Below are positions 17,345 through 24,123 of a stretch of DNA of 57,474 bases, piece after piece; within the stretch, counting starts at the first letter, position 1; every line of letters starts with the position of its first letter. Source of the DNA: Thermoleophilia bacterium (GTDB lineage: Bacteria > Actinomycetota > Thermoleophilia > UBA2241); NCBI GenBank assembly GCA_016933475.1, contig JAFGAW010000279.1, positions 1 to 57,474 of the forward strand. Direction: 5' to 3'. Position numbers and translations under genes: made by a program. The notes beneath the pieces are model-generated. The model made no database searches. It was not told where the DNA came from and worked only from the letters and a program-made list of their open reading frames with translations.

Positions 17345-18055
17345 TTACTCCTCCGCCGGGTTCGCAGGCGCCGCCGGCAGACTGATCGTCGCCGCGAGGC
17401 CGCCACCCGGCCCGCTGCCCAACGACAGATCACCACCCATCTGGGCAACGAGTTCACCGGCGACGCAGAGCCCGAGCCCGAGTCCCGGGCGCTCGCGGCC
17501 GCGGCCGCGCTCGCCCACGTACCCGAACTCGGTCACGTGGGGCAGCTCATCCTCGGCAATGCCGGGCCCGTCGTCGCGCACCGTGAACTCCACCGCCGCC
17601 GGGGACGCCGCGACGTCCAGCATCATCGCCGCCTCGGCACCGGCGTGCGTCGCCGCGTTGTCGACGAGTGCATCGAGTACCTGCAGCAGTCTCCAGCGAT
17701 CGGCACGGACCGGCGGCAACCCGACGCCGATGCTGAGGCCGGGTACTCTCTCCCCGAGGCGCTCGCGCGCGGCGGCGTACTCACGCACGAGCGCGGCGGC
17801 ATCGAGCTCTTCGAACGTCAGCGGCCCGGCAGCGCAGTCGAACCAGCCGGTCGCCGATGCGCTGGCGATGGCGCCGTCCAACCGCCGCACGCTCCTCTCC
17901 AACGCGTCAAGGTACTCACGCTGTTTGGACGTGAGCGGTCCGGCCTGACCGGAGAGCAGCAGCTCGAGAGCGGGGTACATGACGGCGAGGGGCGCCCGCA
18001 GCTCGTGACGCACGAACGACTGGCGCTCGCGGCTCTGGTCGCGGCTCTCCGTCAC
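17345..18055 (-). CDS. Soluble sensor histidine kinase (HisKA-HATPase)
   Basis: 236 residues from a GTG at 18055; the longer open frame upstream translates the tRNA-Val gene and cannot be coding. The H-box is RHELRAPLAVMYPALELLLS, with the phospho-acceptor His near residue 16. The HATPase domain shows an N-box around DNAATHAG, G1 DDGPGIAEDE and G2 GLGLGLCVAG. There is no sensor or membrane segment in front of the H-box, so the protein is a bare cytoplasmic kinase core. No response regulator is adjacent. It ends in TAA and follows tRNA-Val on the same strand, perhaps sharing its transcript. Confidence 0.8.
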   Translation of the reverse strand: MTESRDQSRERQSFVRHELRAPLAVMYPALELLLSGQAGPLTSKQREYLDALERSVRRLDGAIASASATGWFDCAAGPLTFEELDAAALVREYAAARERLGERVPGLSIGVGLPPVRADRWRLLQVLDALVDNAATHAGAEAAMMLDVAASPAAVEFTVRDDGPGIAEDELPHVTEFGYVGERGRGRERPGLGLGLCVAGELVAQMGGDLSLGSGPGGGLAATISLPAAPANPAEE

Positions 18056-18084
18056 CGGCTGTCTCCACCTCCGGCTGCATGCGA

Positions 18085-18159
18085 TGGTGGGCGATGCTGG
18101 AGTCGAACCAGCGACCCCCTGCTTGTAAGGCAGGTGCTCTACCTCTGAGCTAATCGCCC
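18085..18159 (-). tRNA. tRNA-Val (TAC)
   Basis: 75 bases with encoded CCA. Acceptor GGGCGAT/ATCGCCC, anticodon stem CCTGC/GCAGG with loop CTTACAA giving anticodon TAC, and T arm GGTTCGACTCC. A TATACT-like -10 on the minus strand at 18170-18175 is correctly spaced for transcription. Confidence 0.95.
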
Positions 18160-18207
18160 GAAGACCGGCAGTATATACCCGCGCGGGAGCCGGGCGGCGC
18201 GGTGGGA

Positions 18208-18213
18208 TACGCT
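18208..18213 (+). promoter_or_regulatory. -10 element for a leaderless fetA-like transcript
   Basis: TACGCT with seven bases to the GTG start at 18221 and no Shine-Dalgarno sequence, fitting transcription that begins at the start codon. No convincing -35. Confidence 0.5.
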
Positions 18214-18220
18214 GTGCGGC

Positions 18221-19066
18221 GTGACCGATGACGCACATCCGCCAAAGCTCGCCGTCCACGAGCTCGGCGTCGTCGCGAGGCGCGGCGCCGAGGAGGGCCA
18301 ACGAATCGTCGACGCCGTGAGCTTCTTCGTCATTCAAGGGGGCGTGTTCACGGTCGTGGGGCCCTCCGGCTCCGGCAAGTCGACCCTGCTGCGCGCCGTC
18401 GTGAGGCTGATCGAGCCGGACGCGGGGAGGGTGCTGCTCGATGGGCGGGACGTGACGGCGTTACCCGTCGCTGAGCTCCGGCGGCGCGTCGGATTGGTGT
18501 TCCAGCGCCCCGCGATGTTCGAGGGCACGGTGGCCGACAACGTGCTCTACGGGCCGCGCCTTCGCCGGGAGTGCCCGGAGCGCGACGGCCCTGAGGCGCG
18601 GGACCTCGCCGTCCCCCTGCTCGAGCGCGTCGGGCTGCCGGCCGACTTCGCCGGCAAACCGGCCGACGAGCTCTCCGGGGGAGAGGCTCAACGCGTGGCC
18701 TTGGCCCGGGCGCTCGCCAACCGGCCCGAGGTGCTGCTGCTCGACGAACCGACCTCGTCACTCGACCCGACCGCGAGCCGTCGCATCGAGGAACTGCTGG
18801 CCGCGCTCGCGGAGTCGACCGACCTGACCTTCGTCTTCGTCACCCACGACCTGCACCAGGCACGGCGCATCGGCGACCACGGCCTGCTGCTGGTGGAGGG
18901 CCGCGTCGTCGAGCAGGGTCGTCTACCCGGGATGCTCGACGACCCGGCCCACGACCTCACGCGCCTCTTCGCCACCGGCCGTCTGAGCGGCCGCACGGGG
19001 GAGTCACTTCGCGACGAGCGCCCGGCTGCCGGCGCGGGCCCGGACGACACCGGCACACTGCCGTGA
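18221..19066 (+). CDS. fetA: ABC transporter ATPase, FetA/YbbL-like iron exporter
   Basis: 281 residues. Walker [13 protein letters not shown]-loop FQRPAMFEGTVADN, signature ELSGGEAQR and Walker B LLLDEPTSSLDP are intact; the switch His lies in THDLHQARR. It overlaps the FetB-like permease gene by four bases (GTGA), and this ATPase plus UPF0014 permease pair is the FetAB arrangement described in Escherichia coli as an iron exporter protecting against oxidative stress. The TACGCT box seven bases before the GTG, with no ribosome-binding site, suggests a leaderless message. Substrate assignment rests on the permease family. Confidence 0.82.
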   Translation: MTDDAHPPKLAVHELGVVARRGAEEGQRIVDAVSFFVIQGGVFTVVGPSGSGKSTLLRAVVRLIEPDAGRVLLDGRDVTALPVAELRRRVGLVFQRPAMFEGTVADNVLYGPRLRRECPERDGPEARDLAVPLLERVGLPADFAGKPADELSGGEAQRVALARALANRPEVLLLDEPTSSLDPTASRRIEELLAALAESTDLTFVFVTHDLHQARRIGDHGLLLVEGRVVEQGRLPGMLDDPAHDLTRLFATGRLSGRTGESLRDERPAAGAGPDDTGTLP

Positions 19067-19833
19067 GCGGCGACCAGTTCACCTACGTCGACGTCGCCGC
19101 CGCCCTCGTGCTCGTCGCACTCGCCCTGGTGCTCTCCTGGCGGCAGCGGCTCGACCTCGAGAGGGACCTGCTCGTCGCCTCGGTGCGCGCCTTCGTCCAG
19201 CTCACGGCGATCGGCTTCGTCATCGCGTTGATCCTCGACGCCGACCGCGGCCTCTGGGTGCTCCTCATGCTCGCGGCGATGCTGACGTTCGCCGCCTTCA
19301 CTGCGGCGCGCAACGTGCGCGTGGTCCCCGGGGCGCTCTGGCTGATGGTCGTCGCCCTGGGGCTCGCCTCAGCCACGACCCTGGGAGTCATGGTCGTCCT
19401 CGGCATCATCCCGACCGGAGCCCGCTACGTGATCCCCGTCGGCGGCATGATCATCGGCAACACCATGAACGTGGCCTCGGTCACAGCTCTGCGCATCGTC
19501 CAGGACGCGGGCGCGCAGCGCGGCCGCATCGAGGCCGCGCTCGCCCTCGGCGCCGAGCCGCGCGCCGCCGCCCACGGCATCATCCGCAGGGCGGTGCGGC
19601 TGGCCATGGTGCCGGTCATCGACAGCACGAAGACGATGGGCATCGTCTTCCTGCCCGGGGCGATGACCGGCATGATCCTCGCCGGGGCGCCGCCGCTCGA
19701 GGCCGTGCGCCTGCAGGTCGTCGTCATGTTCATGCTCATCGCCGCCACCGGCCTCGCCGCCACGACGGTGACGTGGCTCATGCCGAGCCGCCTCTTCACG
19801 CCGCACCAGCAACTGCGGCGCTTCGACACCTGA
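19063..19833 (+). CDS. fetB: FetB/UPF0014 (YbbM-like) membrane permease
   Basis: 256 residues with about seven hydrophobic segments. The UPF0014 signature is clear: RAFVQLTAIGFVIALI, the central IPVGGMIIGNTMNVASV and EAALALGAEPRAAAHGIIR, then DSTKTMGIVFLPGAMTGMI. It is the membrane subunit for the ATPase directly upstream and is translationally coupled to it. A terminator-like hairpin at 20002-20039 follows. Confidence 0.88.
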   Translation: MSGDQFTYVDVAAALVLVALALVLSWRQRLDLERDLLVASVRAFVQLTAIGFVIALILDADRGLWVLLMLAAMLTFAAFTAARNVRVVPGALWLMVVALGLASATTLGVMVVLGIIPTGARYVIPVGGMIIGNTMNVASVTALRIVQDAGAQRGRIEAALALGAEPRAAAHGIIRRAVRLAMVPVIDSTKTMGIVFLPGAMTGMILAGAPPLEAVRLQVVVMFMLIAATGLAATTVTWLMPSRLFTPHQQLRRFDT

Positions 19834-20001
19834 GATCGGGCCGCGGCTGCACCGCCTCGTCCGTGAGCCGCCCCGTGGCTCGCAGGGGCCGGCCCGGCGG
19901 AGCACAGGCTCGCAAGACGGAGCACGGGCGGGCCGGGACAGGGTGCATGACGACAGAGACGAGCCGCTGGGGCGGGGCAGAGGCCGAGGCTGGGCGCATG
20001 T

Positions 20002-20039
20002 CGAGGGGGCGGGGAGCCTCTCGGCTCCCCGCCCCCTCG
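20002..20039. terminator. Perfect 17-bp inverted repeat, probable bidirectional terminator
   Basis: Left arm 20002-20018, loop TCTC, right arm 20023-20039, between the convergent fetB-like (+) and pilus (-) genes. Confidence 0.7.
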
Positions 20040-20067
20040 TTCGATCTACGCCCGTCCTTTGCGACTC

Positions 20068-21228
20068 CTACTGCGGCTGGACCTCGCGCCACGTGTTGGG
20101 CACCCGCCGCGTCGCCGATGGGAACCGGTTGTCGAGGTTGGTGATGCAGTTGTCGTTGTAGCGGATGTCGGGCGTTCCCCGGAGCCCGTAGTCGGTGTTG
20201 ACCACGCACATGCCGTGGATGTCCGCCGTGCCGCGCGAAAAGTCGCATGTACCCTCGACGTAGATGACGCCGTAGAACTGCGCCGTGCCTCGCCAGTCAA
20301 GTGTGCTGCCACCGAGGACCATGAAGATGCCCGGCTGCTCCTCGGTGTTGAGCGTGGCACCGCCGGCGGCGACGATGGTCGTAGGCGTCGGGGGCTCGAT
20401 CACGCAGAGGCCACTGAGGCCGCCCCACGGGCTCCACACCGGGTCGACCGGGCTGTTCTCGGCGTCGTCGTACGACGTGAAGTAGCGGCCGTTGGCCTGC
20501 GCGGTCAGCTTGAGGGCGTCGACCAGCGTCTGGGGGAAGACCTCCTCGAGAGGGCTGATGTCGCCCCCCGTCACCTGGGCGATGCCCGGCTGCGTCACGG
20601 TGCCGACGCCATTGACGCTGATGTCCCCGCCGACATGGATCGTCGTGGTCGTGCCTTCTGGCGGAGCGACCTCGACGACGATCTTCGGCTGCACACCGAG
20701 GCTCTCGAGGTCGCCGCCGGCCCACAGCGGGATGCCGCGCGGCAGCGCCATCGTGAACCACGTGCGCTCGACCAAGGTGAGCACACGTGTCGACTGCGAG
20801 CCGACGCCAGCCTGCGAGACCAGCCACATGATGCCGTTGTCGTTCGAATCCCAGTGGACGTCCGGGTCCTCCGGGCTGAGGTCGTCGTACCAGTCCACGG
20901 CGATGAACTGGCCGCCGTCCGGGTCTGGGAAATCGTCGGTCGCGAACCGCTCCCTGAACGCCGCGGTATCGAAGGCGGCCGTACTGTCGACGGACACCGG
21001 CCAGCTCCCCGTGAGGAAGGCCATCCCGGATTCGAGACCCGCCTCGCACACCGCGAACGATTTCGTCTTCAGGCGCGTCTGAGAGGTGTTGTGCTGCACG
21101 TTGCCCGTGAACGTCACAATGGCGGCGGCCGAGACGGCGAGCGCCGCGACGACGCTGATGATGACGACCAGCCCCGCCCCCCGCTGGCGACGGGCCGCGG
21201 CCCCAGTGCCCCGGTTCGATGCTCTCAT
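20068..21228 (-). CDS. PilX-like pilus assembly / secreted structural protein
   Basis: 386 residues from ATG at 21228 with GGAGGTG upstream. The N-terminus has basic residues, then RQRGAGLVVIISVVAALAVS, a single hydrophobic helix as in PilX-type minor pilins, with a possible cleavage at the Gly. The remaining 340 residues are extracytoplasmic, rich in beta-strand-like Gly/Thr/Val repeats and contain several Cys; one Trp-rich block is IPLWAGGDLESLGVQ. It is the last of three pilin-like genes read toward lower coordinates, in the order FN3 pilin, PilW-like, PilX-like. It ends in TAG. No pilus ATPase or prepilin peptidase is in the window. Confidence 0.7.
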   Translation of the reverse strand: MRASNRGTGAAARRQRGAGLVVIISVVAALAVSAAAIVTFTGNVQHNTSQTRLKTKSFAVCEAGLESGMAFLTGSWPVSVDSTAAFDTAAFRERFATDDFPDPDGGQFIAVDWYDDLSPEDPDVHWDSNDNGIMWLVSQAGVGSQSTRVLTLVERTWFTMALPRGIPLWAGGDLESLGVQPKIVVEVAPPEGTTTTIHVGGDISVNGVGTVTQPGIAQVTGGDISPLEEVFPQTLVDALKLTAQANGRYFTSYDDAENSPVDPVWSPWGGLSGLCVIEPPTPTTIVAAGGATLNTEEQPGIFMVLGGSTLDWRGTAQFYGVIYVEGTCDFSRGTADIHGMCVVNTDYGLRGTPDIRYNDNCITNLDNRFPSATRRVPNTWREVQPQ

Positions 21229-21313
21229 CGCTCTCTCACCTCCACGGGGGCGTCGCCCTCGGTGGTGCCTGACTCGGTCGCCCGACTGACTCCGCATCCG
21301 TCATCCTCCTCGC

Positions 21314-22060
21314 TCACCGGGTGTTGCGCAGCTGCGCCGTCGCACGCAGATGCGTGTAGACCGGCGACTTGCCCGGGTTCATGTCGAGCAGCAGGTTGAT
21401 CTCGACCGCCCTGATCTGCGCCCGCACCGAGGTGCCGCGAACATCGACGGCAGTCTCGAAGGTGCCGTCGTCGTCGTAGCTCGCGTACGTGAACAGGGCG
21501 GTCGGCGAGGCCGTGCTCGGATTCGAGCTGTTGACCACGTTCTCGACCATCAGCTGCGCGCCCTCACCGGTGGTACGTTCGTCGAGCGGGAAGCTGATGG
21601 TGGGCCACGACTCAAGCGTGATGTTCACGCCGGCAATGCTGCCACTGCCGTCGGCGTCGTGGAAGCGCCACAGCTCCCCGTTGGAGTAGAGGCGGTACAT
21701 CACCAGGCGCGGCGGCGTGTCCGCCGACGTGTTGCCCGCTTCGTTGAAGGTAGTGAACAACACGACGTAGTAGGGGCGGGCGCGCACTATGCCCCCCTCG
21801 GCAATCGCCGGCGGCGGCTGCTCGACGTCGCGGATCTCACGTACCATGCGCGCTGTGGTGATCCGCGCCCAGTCGCCGGTCTTGCCGCGCTTGGTGGTGT
21901 TCGCGTACGAGCCAGAGAGCGCGAACCAGCTCACCAGGATGAGGCTGCTGATCACCAGGCTGATGGTCATGGCCGCGAGGAGCTCGATAAGCGTGATGCC
22001 CCGCTGGCTGCGGCTCCGCCCACGTCCGCGCGTCCGGTCTCTCCCGCTCGCTCCCGTCAT
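21314..22060 (-). CDS. Type IV prepilin-like protein (PilW/PulJ-type)
   Basis: 248 residues from ATG at 22060 with GAGGT six bases upstream; in-frame ATGs at 22087 and 22090 overlap the upstream stop and are alternatives. A long basic leader precedes the class III prepilin signature RGITLIELLAAMTISLVI, with cleavage expected after the Gly and the conserved Glu at +5 of the mature protein. The globular part is probably a minor pilin. It shares the operon with the FN3 pilin (which ends at 22087) and the PilX-like gene. Confidence 0.78.
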   Translation of the reverse strand: MTGASGRDRTRGRGRSRSQRGITLIELLAAMTISLVISSLILVSWFALSGSYANTTKRGKTGDWARITTARMVREIRDVEQPPPAIAEGGIVRARPYYVVLFTTFNEAGNTSADTPPRLVMYRLYSNGELWRFHDADGSGSIAGVNITLESWPTISFPLDERTTGEGAQLMVENVVNSSNPSTASPTALFTYASYDDDGTFETAVDVRGTSVRAQIRAVEINLLLDMNPGKSPVYTHLRATAQLRNTR

Positions 22061-22086
22061 CGTCGGACCTCGCTGTCGCTGGCTCA

Positions 22087-23784
22087 TCATGGGTACGCCG
22101 TCGTGCCGTTGCCGCTGCTGAGATCGATGGCCCTCGTGATCGCCACGTCGCTCCACGAGCTCGAGGTCGAGAAGTAGACGTTGTAGACCCCGGCCGGCAG
22201 ATCGCTCCAGGTGATGCTGTTGTTTCTCTTCAGCCACACACCGCTTGGGAGCGTCGGAGAAGAGGCGCCGCTGGTCCCGTACCAGAGCAGGGTCGTAGCG
22301 TGCTGCACCCAGACTCGAACCTGGTTGTTGGAGCTGTTGTTCGTCGCGGTGAACGTGCGCAAGGGCTGGACTCCAGTGCTCGCCGCCGCCGGGCCGGCCC
22401 ATGCCGACGCGTTGCCGACCAGGTCGACCGCGTTCACGCGGTAGTACCACGTGCTCGACCAGCCGGCGTTCGTGTCGTCGTAGTCGAGCGCCAGGATCAG
22501 ACTCGCGATCTGTGTCCAATCCGTGGCACCGTTGGGGCTGCGCTCGACGACGTAGCCCGCAAGCCCCACAGCGGGGTTGCCGGTGTCTATCGACTCACCC
22601 CATGTGAGCTGGATCGTCGGCTGATTGCTCAAGGCCGCCGCCGAGAGCGGCACCGGGACGCTCGGTGGCGCCGAGTCGCCGGCGACATCGGGGGTCGCCG
22701 CAACGGCCTCGGTGAAGACGCTGCTCAGACCCTCGGTATCGACCGTGAGGACCCTGTAATAGTAGGTCGTGCCGTTGCTCACGGCCGTGTCGGTGTAGCT
22801 CTCGGCCGGTGCGTCGTCCAGCTTGGCGTAGTTCACCGCGTCGGTCGAGCGCCACACCTCGTAGTGGGAGAGGTCGCCGATGGCGGGGGTCACCCAGGTG
22901 AGGAAGACGGCGCCGTCACCCGAGAGAACGGACAGGTTCGTCGGTGGCGACGGCTGGTTGCTGTGGTACCACATCGCGATCGACACCGGGGCGCCCTGGG
23001 TGCGTGAGCCGAAACCGGCTACGGCGACCGCCTGGAAGATGTAGGCGCCATCGGCGGCGGTCGAGTTGTCCCAGGTGGCTTGGTAGTGTCCCGGCTCGCC
23101 AGCGCTGACCGGCGAGTCGACCTTATGGGAGGCGACCACGGTGCCGTTGAGGCTGGTCACCGTGAACAGAACGTAGCCCCGGTTCTCCTCGGAGGCGTCC
23201 TGGTTCATGCTCAGGATATCGTCGGGCAAGAGATAGGCGTCGAGCACCACGGGTCCGGACACGATGCTGTAGGAGCTGCCGTCCTCCACGAGGATGTTCG
23301 GGGGTCCGATCTCGAAGCGCACGATCTGCGGCCCGGCGTACTGCTTCGACACCATCGTGCTGAGCACGACGGGCTTCGGCGTCGGCGGCGCCGTCCAGGT
23401 CACCGTCACGGTGACCTGCTTGTGCGACTCCGTGCCTTCCGCGGAGCCCTCGGGCAGCAGGTCGACCTGATACGCGACCGTGAACGCACGCTGGTTCCCT
23501 CCGCCGGTGGCCCACTGCACGGAGGTCCCGAACTGGCCACCCATGAAGGTGCCGCTGTCGAGGTTAGCCTGCTCGATCAGGTCGTAGTCGAGGGCGCGGA
23601 TCTTCTCGAGCTTGTCCTGTGCAAGCTGCAGCGCGGAGTTGCGCAGCTGGTCCCCCGCCACGGCGCTCTGAGTGCCCAGGAAGACCGGCACCATCGCCGC
23701 AAAGACGATGCCGGCAATGATGATGGTGACGAGCAGCTCGACGAAGCTGAAGCCCGCTTCGCGCCGTCGGTGAACCCTGTCCAT
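22087..23784 (-). CDS. Type IV prepilin with fibronectin type III domains
   Basis: 565 residues from ATG at 23784 (GGAGG upstream). A prepilin leader ending REAG is followed by FSFVELLVTIIIAGIVFAA, the standard N-methylated pilin helix with Glu5. After a pilin-like region come two fibronectin type III modules at roughly 285-375 and 385-475, each ending in the typical YYYRV or WYYRVNAVD strand. The C-terminal 90 residues look like another beta domain. Pilins of this size with FN3 modules are unusual and suggest an adhesin displayed on a pilus or pseudopilus. It heads the three-gene pilin operon. Confidence 0.75.
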   Translation of the reverse strand: MDRVHRRREAGFSFVELLVTIIIAGIVFAAMVPVFLGTQSAVAGDQLRNSALQLAQDKLEKIRALDYDLIEQANLDSGTFMGGQFGTSVQWATGGGNQRAFTVAYQVDLLPEGSAEGTESHKQVTVTVTWTAPPTPKPVVLSTMVSKQYAGPQIVRFEIGPPNILVEDGSSYSIVSGPVVLDAYLLPDDILSMNQDASEENRGYVLFTVTSLNGTVVASHKVDSPVSAGEPGHYQATWDNSTAADGAYIFQAVAVAGFGSRTQGAPVSIAMWYHSNQPSPPTNLSVLSGDGAVFLTWVTPAIGDLSHYEVWRSTDAVNYAKLDDAPAESYTDTAVSNGTTYYYRVLTVDTEGLSSVFTEAVAATPDVAGDSAPPSVPVPLSAAALSNQPTIQLTWGESIDTGNPAVGLAGYVVERSPNGATDWTQIASLILALDYDDTNAGWSSTWYYRVNAVDLVGNASAWAGPAAASTGVQPLRTFTATNNSSNNQVRVWVQHATTLLWYGTSGASSPTLPSGVWLKRNNSITWSDLPAGVYNVYFSTSSSWSDVAITRAIDLSSGNGTTAYP

Positions 23785-23961
23785 GGCATGCCTCCGAGGT
23801 GCGTCGATACGCCTGATGGTTGTATCGGTCCCGCCGGAAGCAGGCTTGACGTTGACGCGGAGGCGTGATGACACGGCTGTGAGCCCGCCTAGGCTCGCGA
23901 GAGCCGGGTGTCGCCGGGCTTGGCGACGCTTTCGCCGTCGTCAGGCCGGGAATGGGCGGGG

Positions 23962-24029
23962 ATGGCCGCGCTACTGGAGGGACTGGAGCTGCTGGAGGGT
24001 CTGCTCCAGGGCGTCCAGCTGACGGCCAT
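23962..24029. repeat. 68-bp direct repeat, outer copy
   Basis: Identical over 68 bases to 24056-24123, offset by 94. The copy lies just beyond the stop codon of the UPF0182 gene and duplicates its 3' coding end. Confidence 0.9.
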
Positions 24030-24055
24030 CTCTGCCGCCGCGAGGCGGACCGAGC

Positions 24056-24123
24056 ATGGCCGCGCTACTGGAGGGACTGGAGCTGCTGGAGGGTCTGCTC
24101 CAGGGCGTCCAGCTGACGGCCAT
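24056..24123. repeat. 68-bp direct repeat, copy inside the UPF0182 gene
   Basis: Encodes the last residues of the UPF0182 protein (LDALEQTLQQLQSLQ and stop). The outer copy at 23962 is in another frame because the offset, 94, is not a multiple of three. Confidence 0.9.

Noticed and set aside
17345..18337. A 330-residue form of the histidine kinase
   Set aside because: The extension runs through tRNA-Val and overlaps the fetA-like start. Real similarity begins after the tRNA.
23962..24123. The two 68-base repeats as a short CRISPR array
   Set aside because: Only two copies, one inside a coding end, with a 26-base gap and no cas genes. It is a local duplication.
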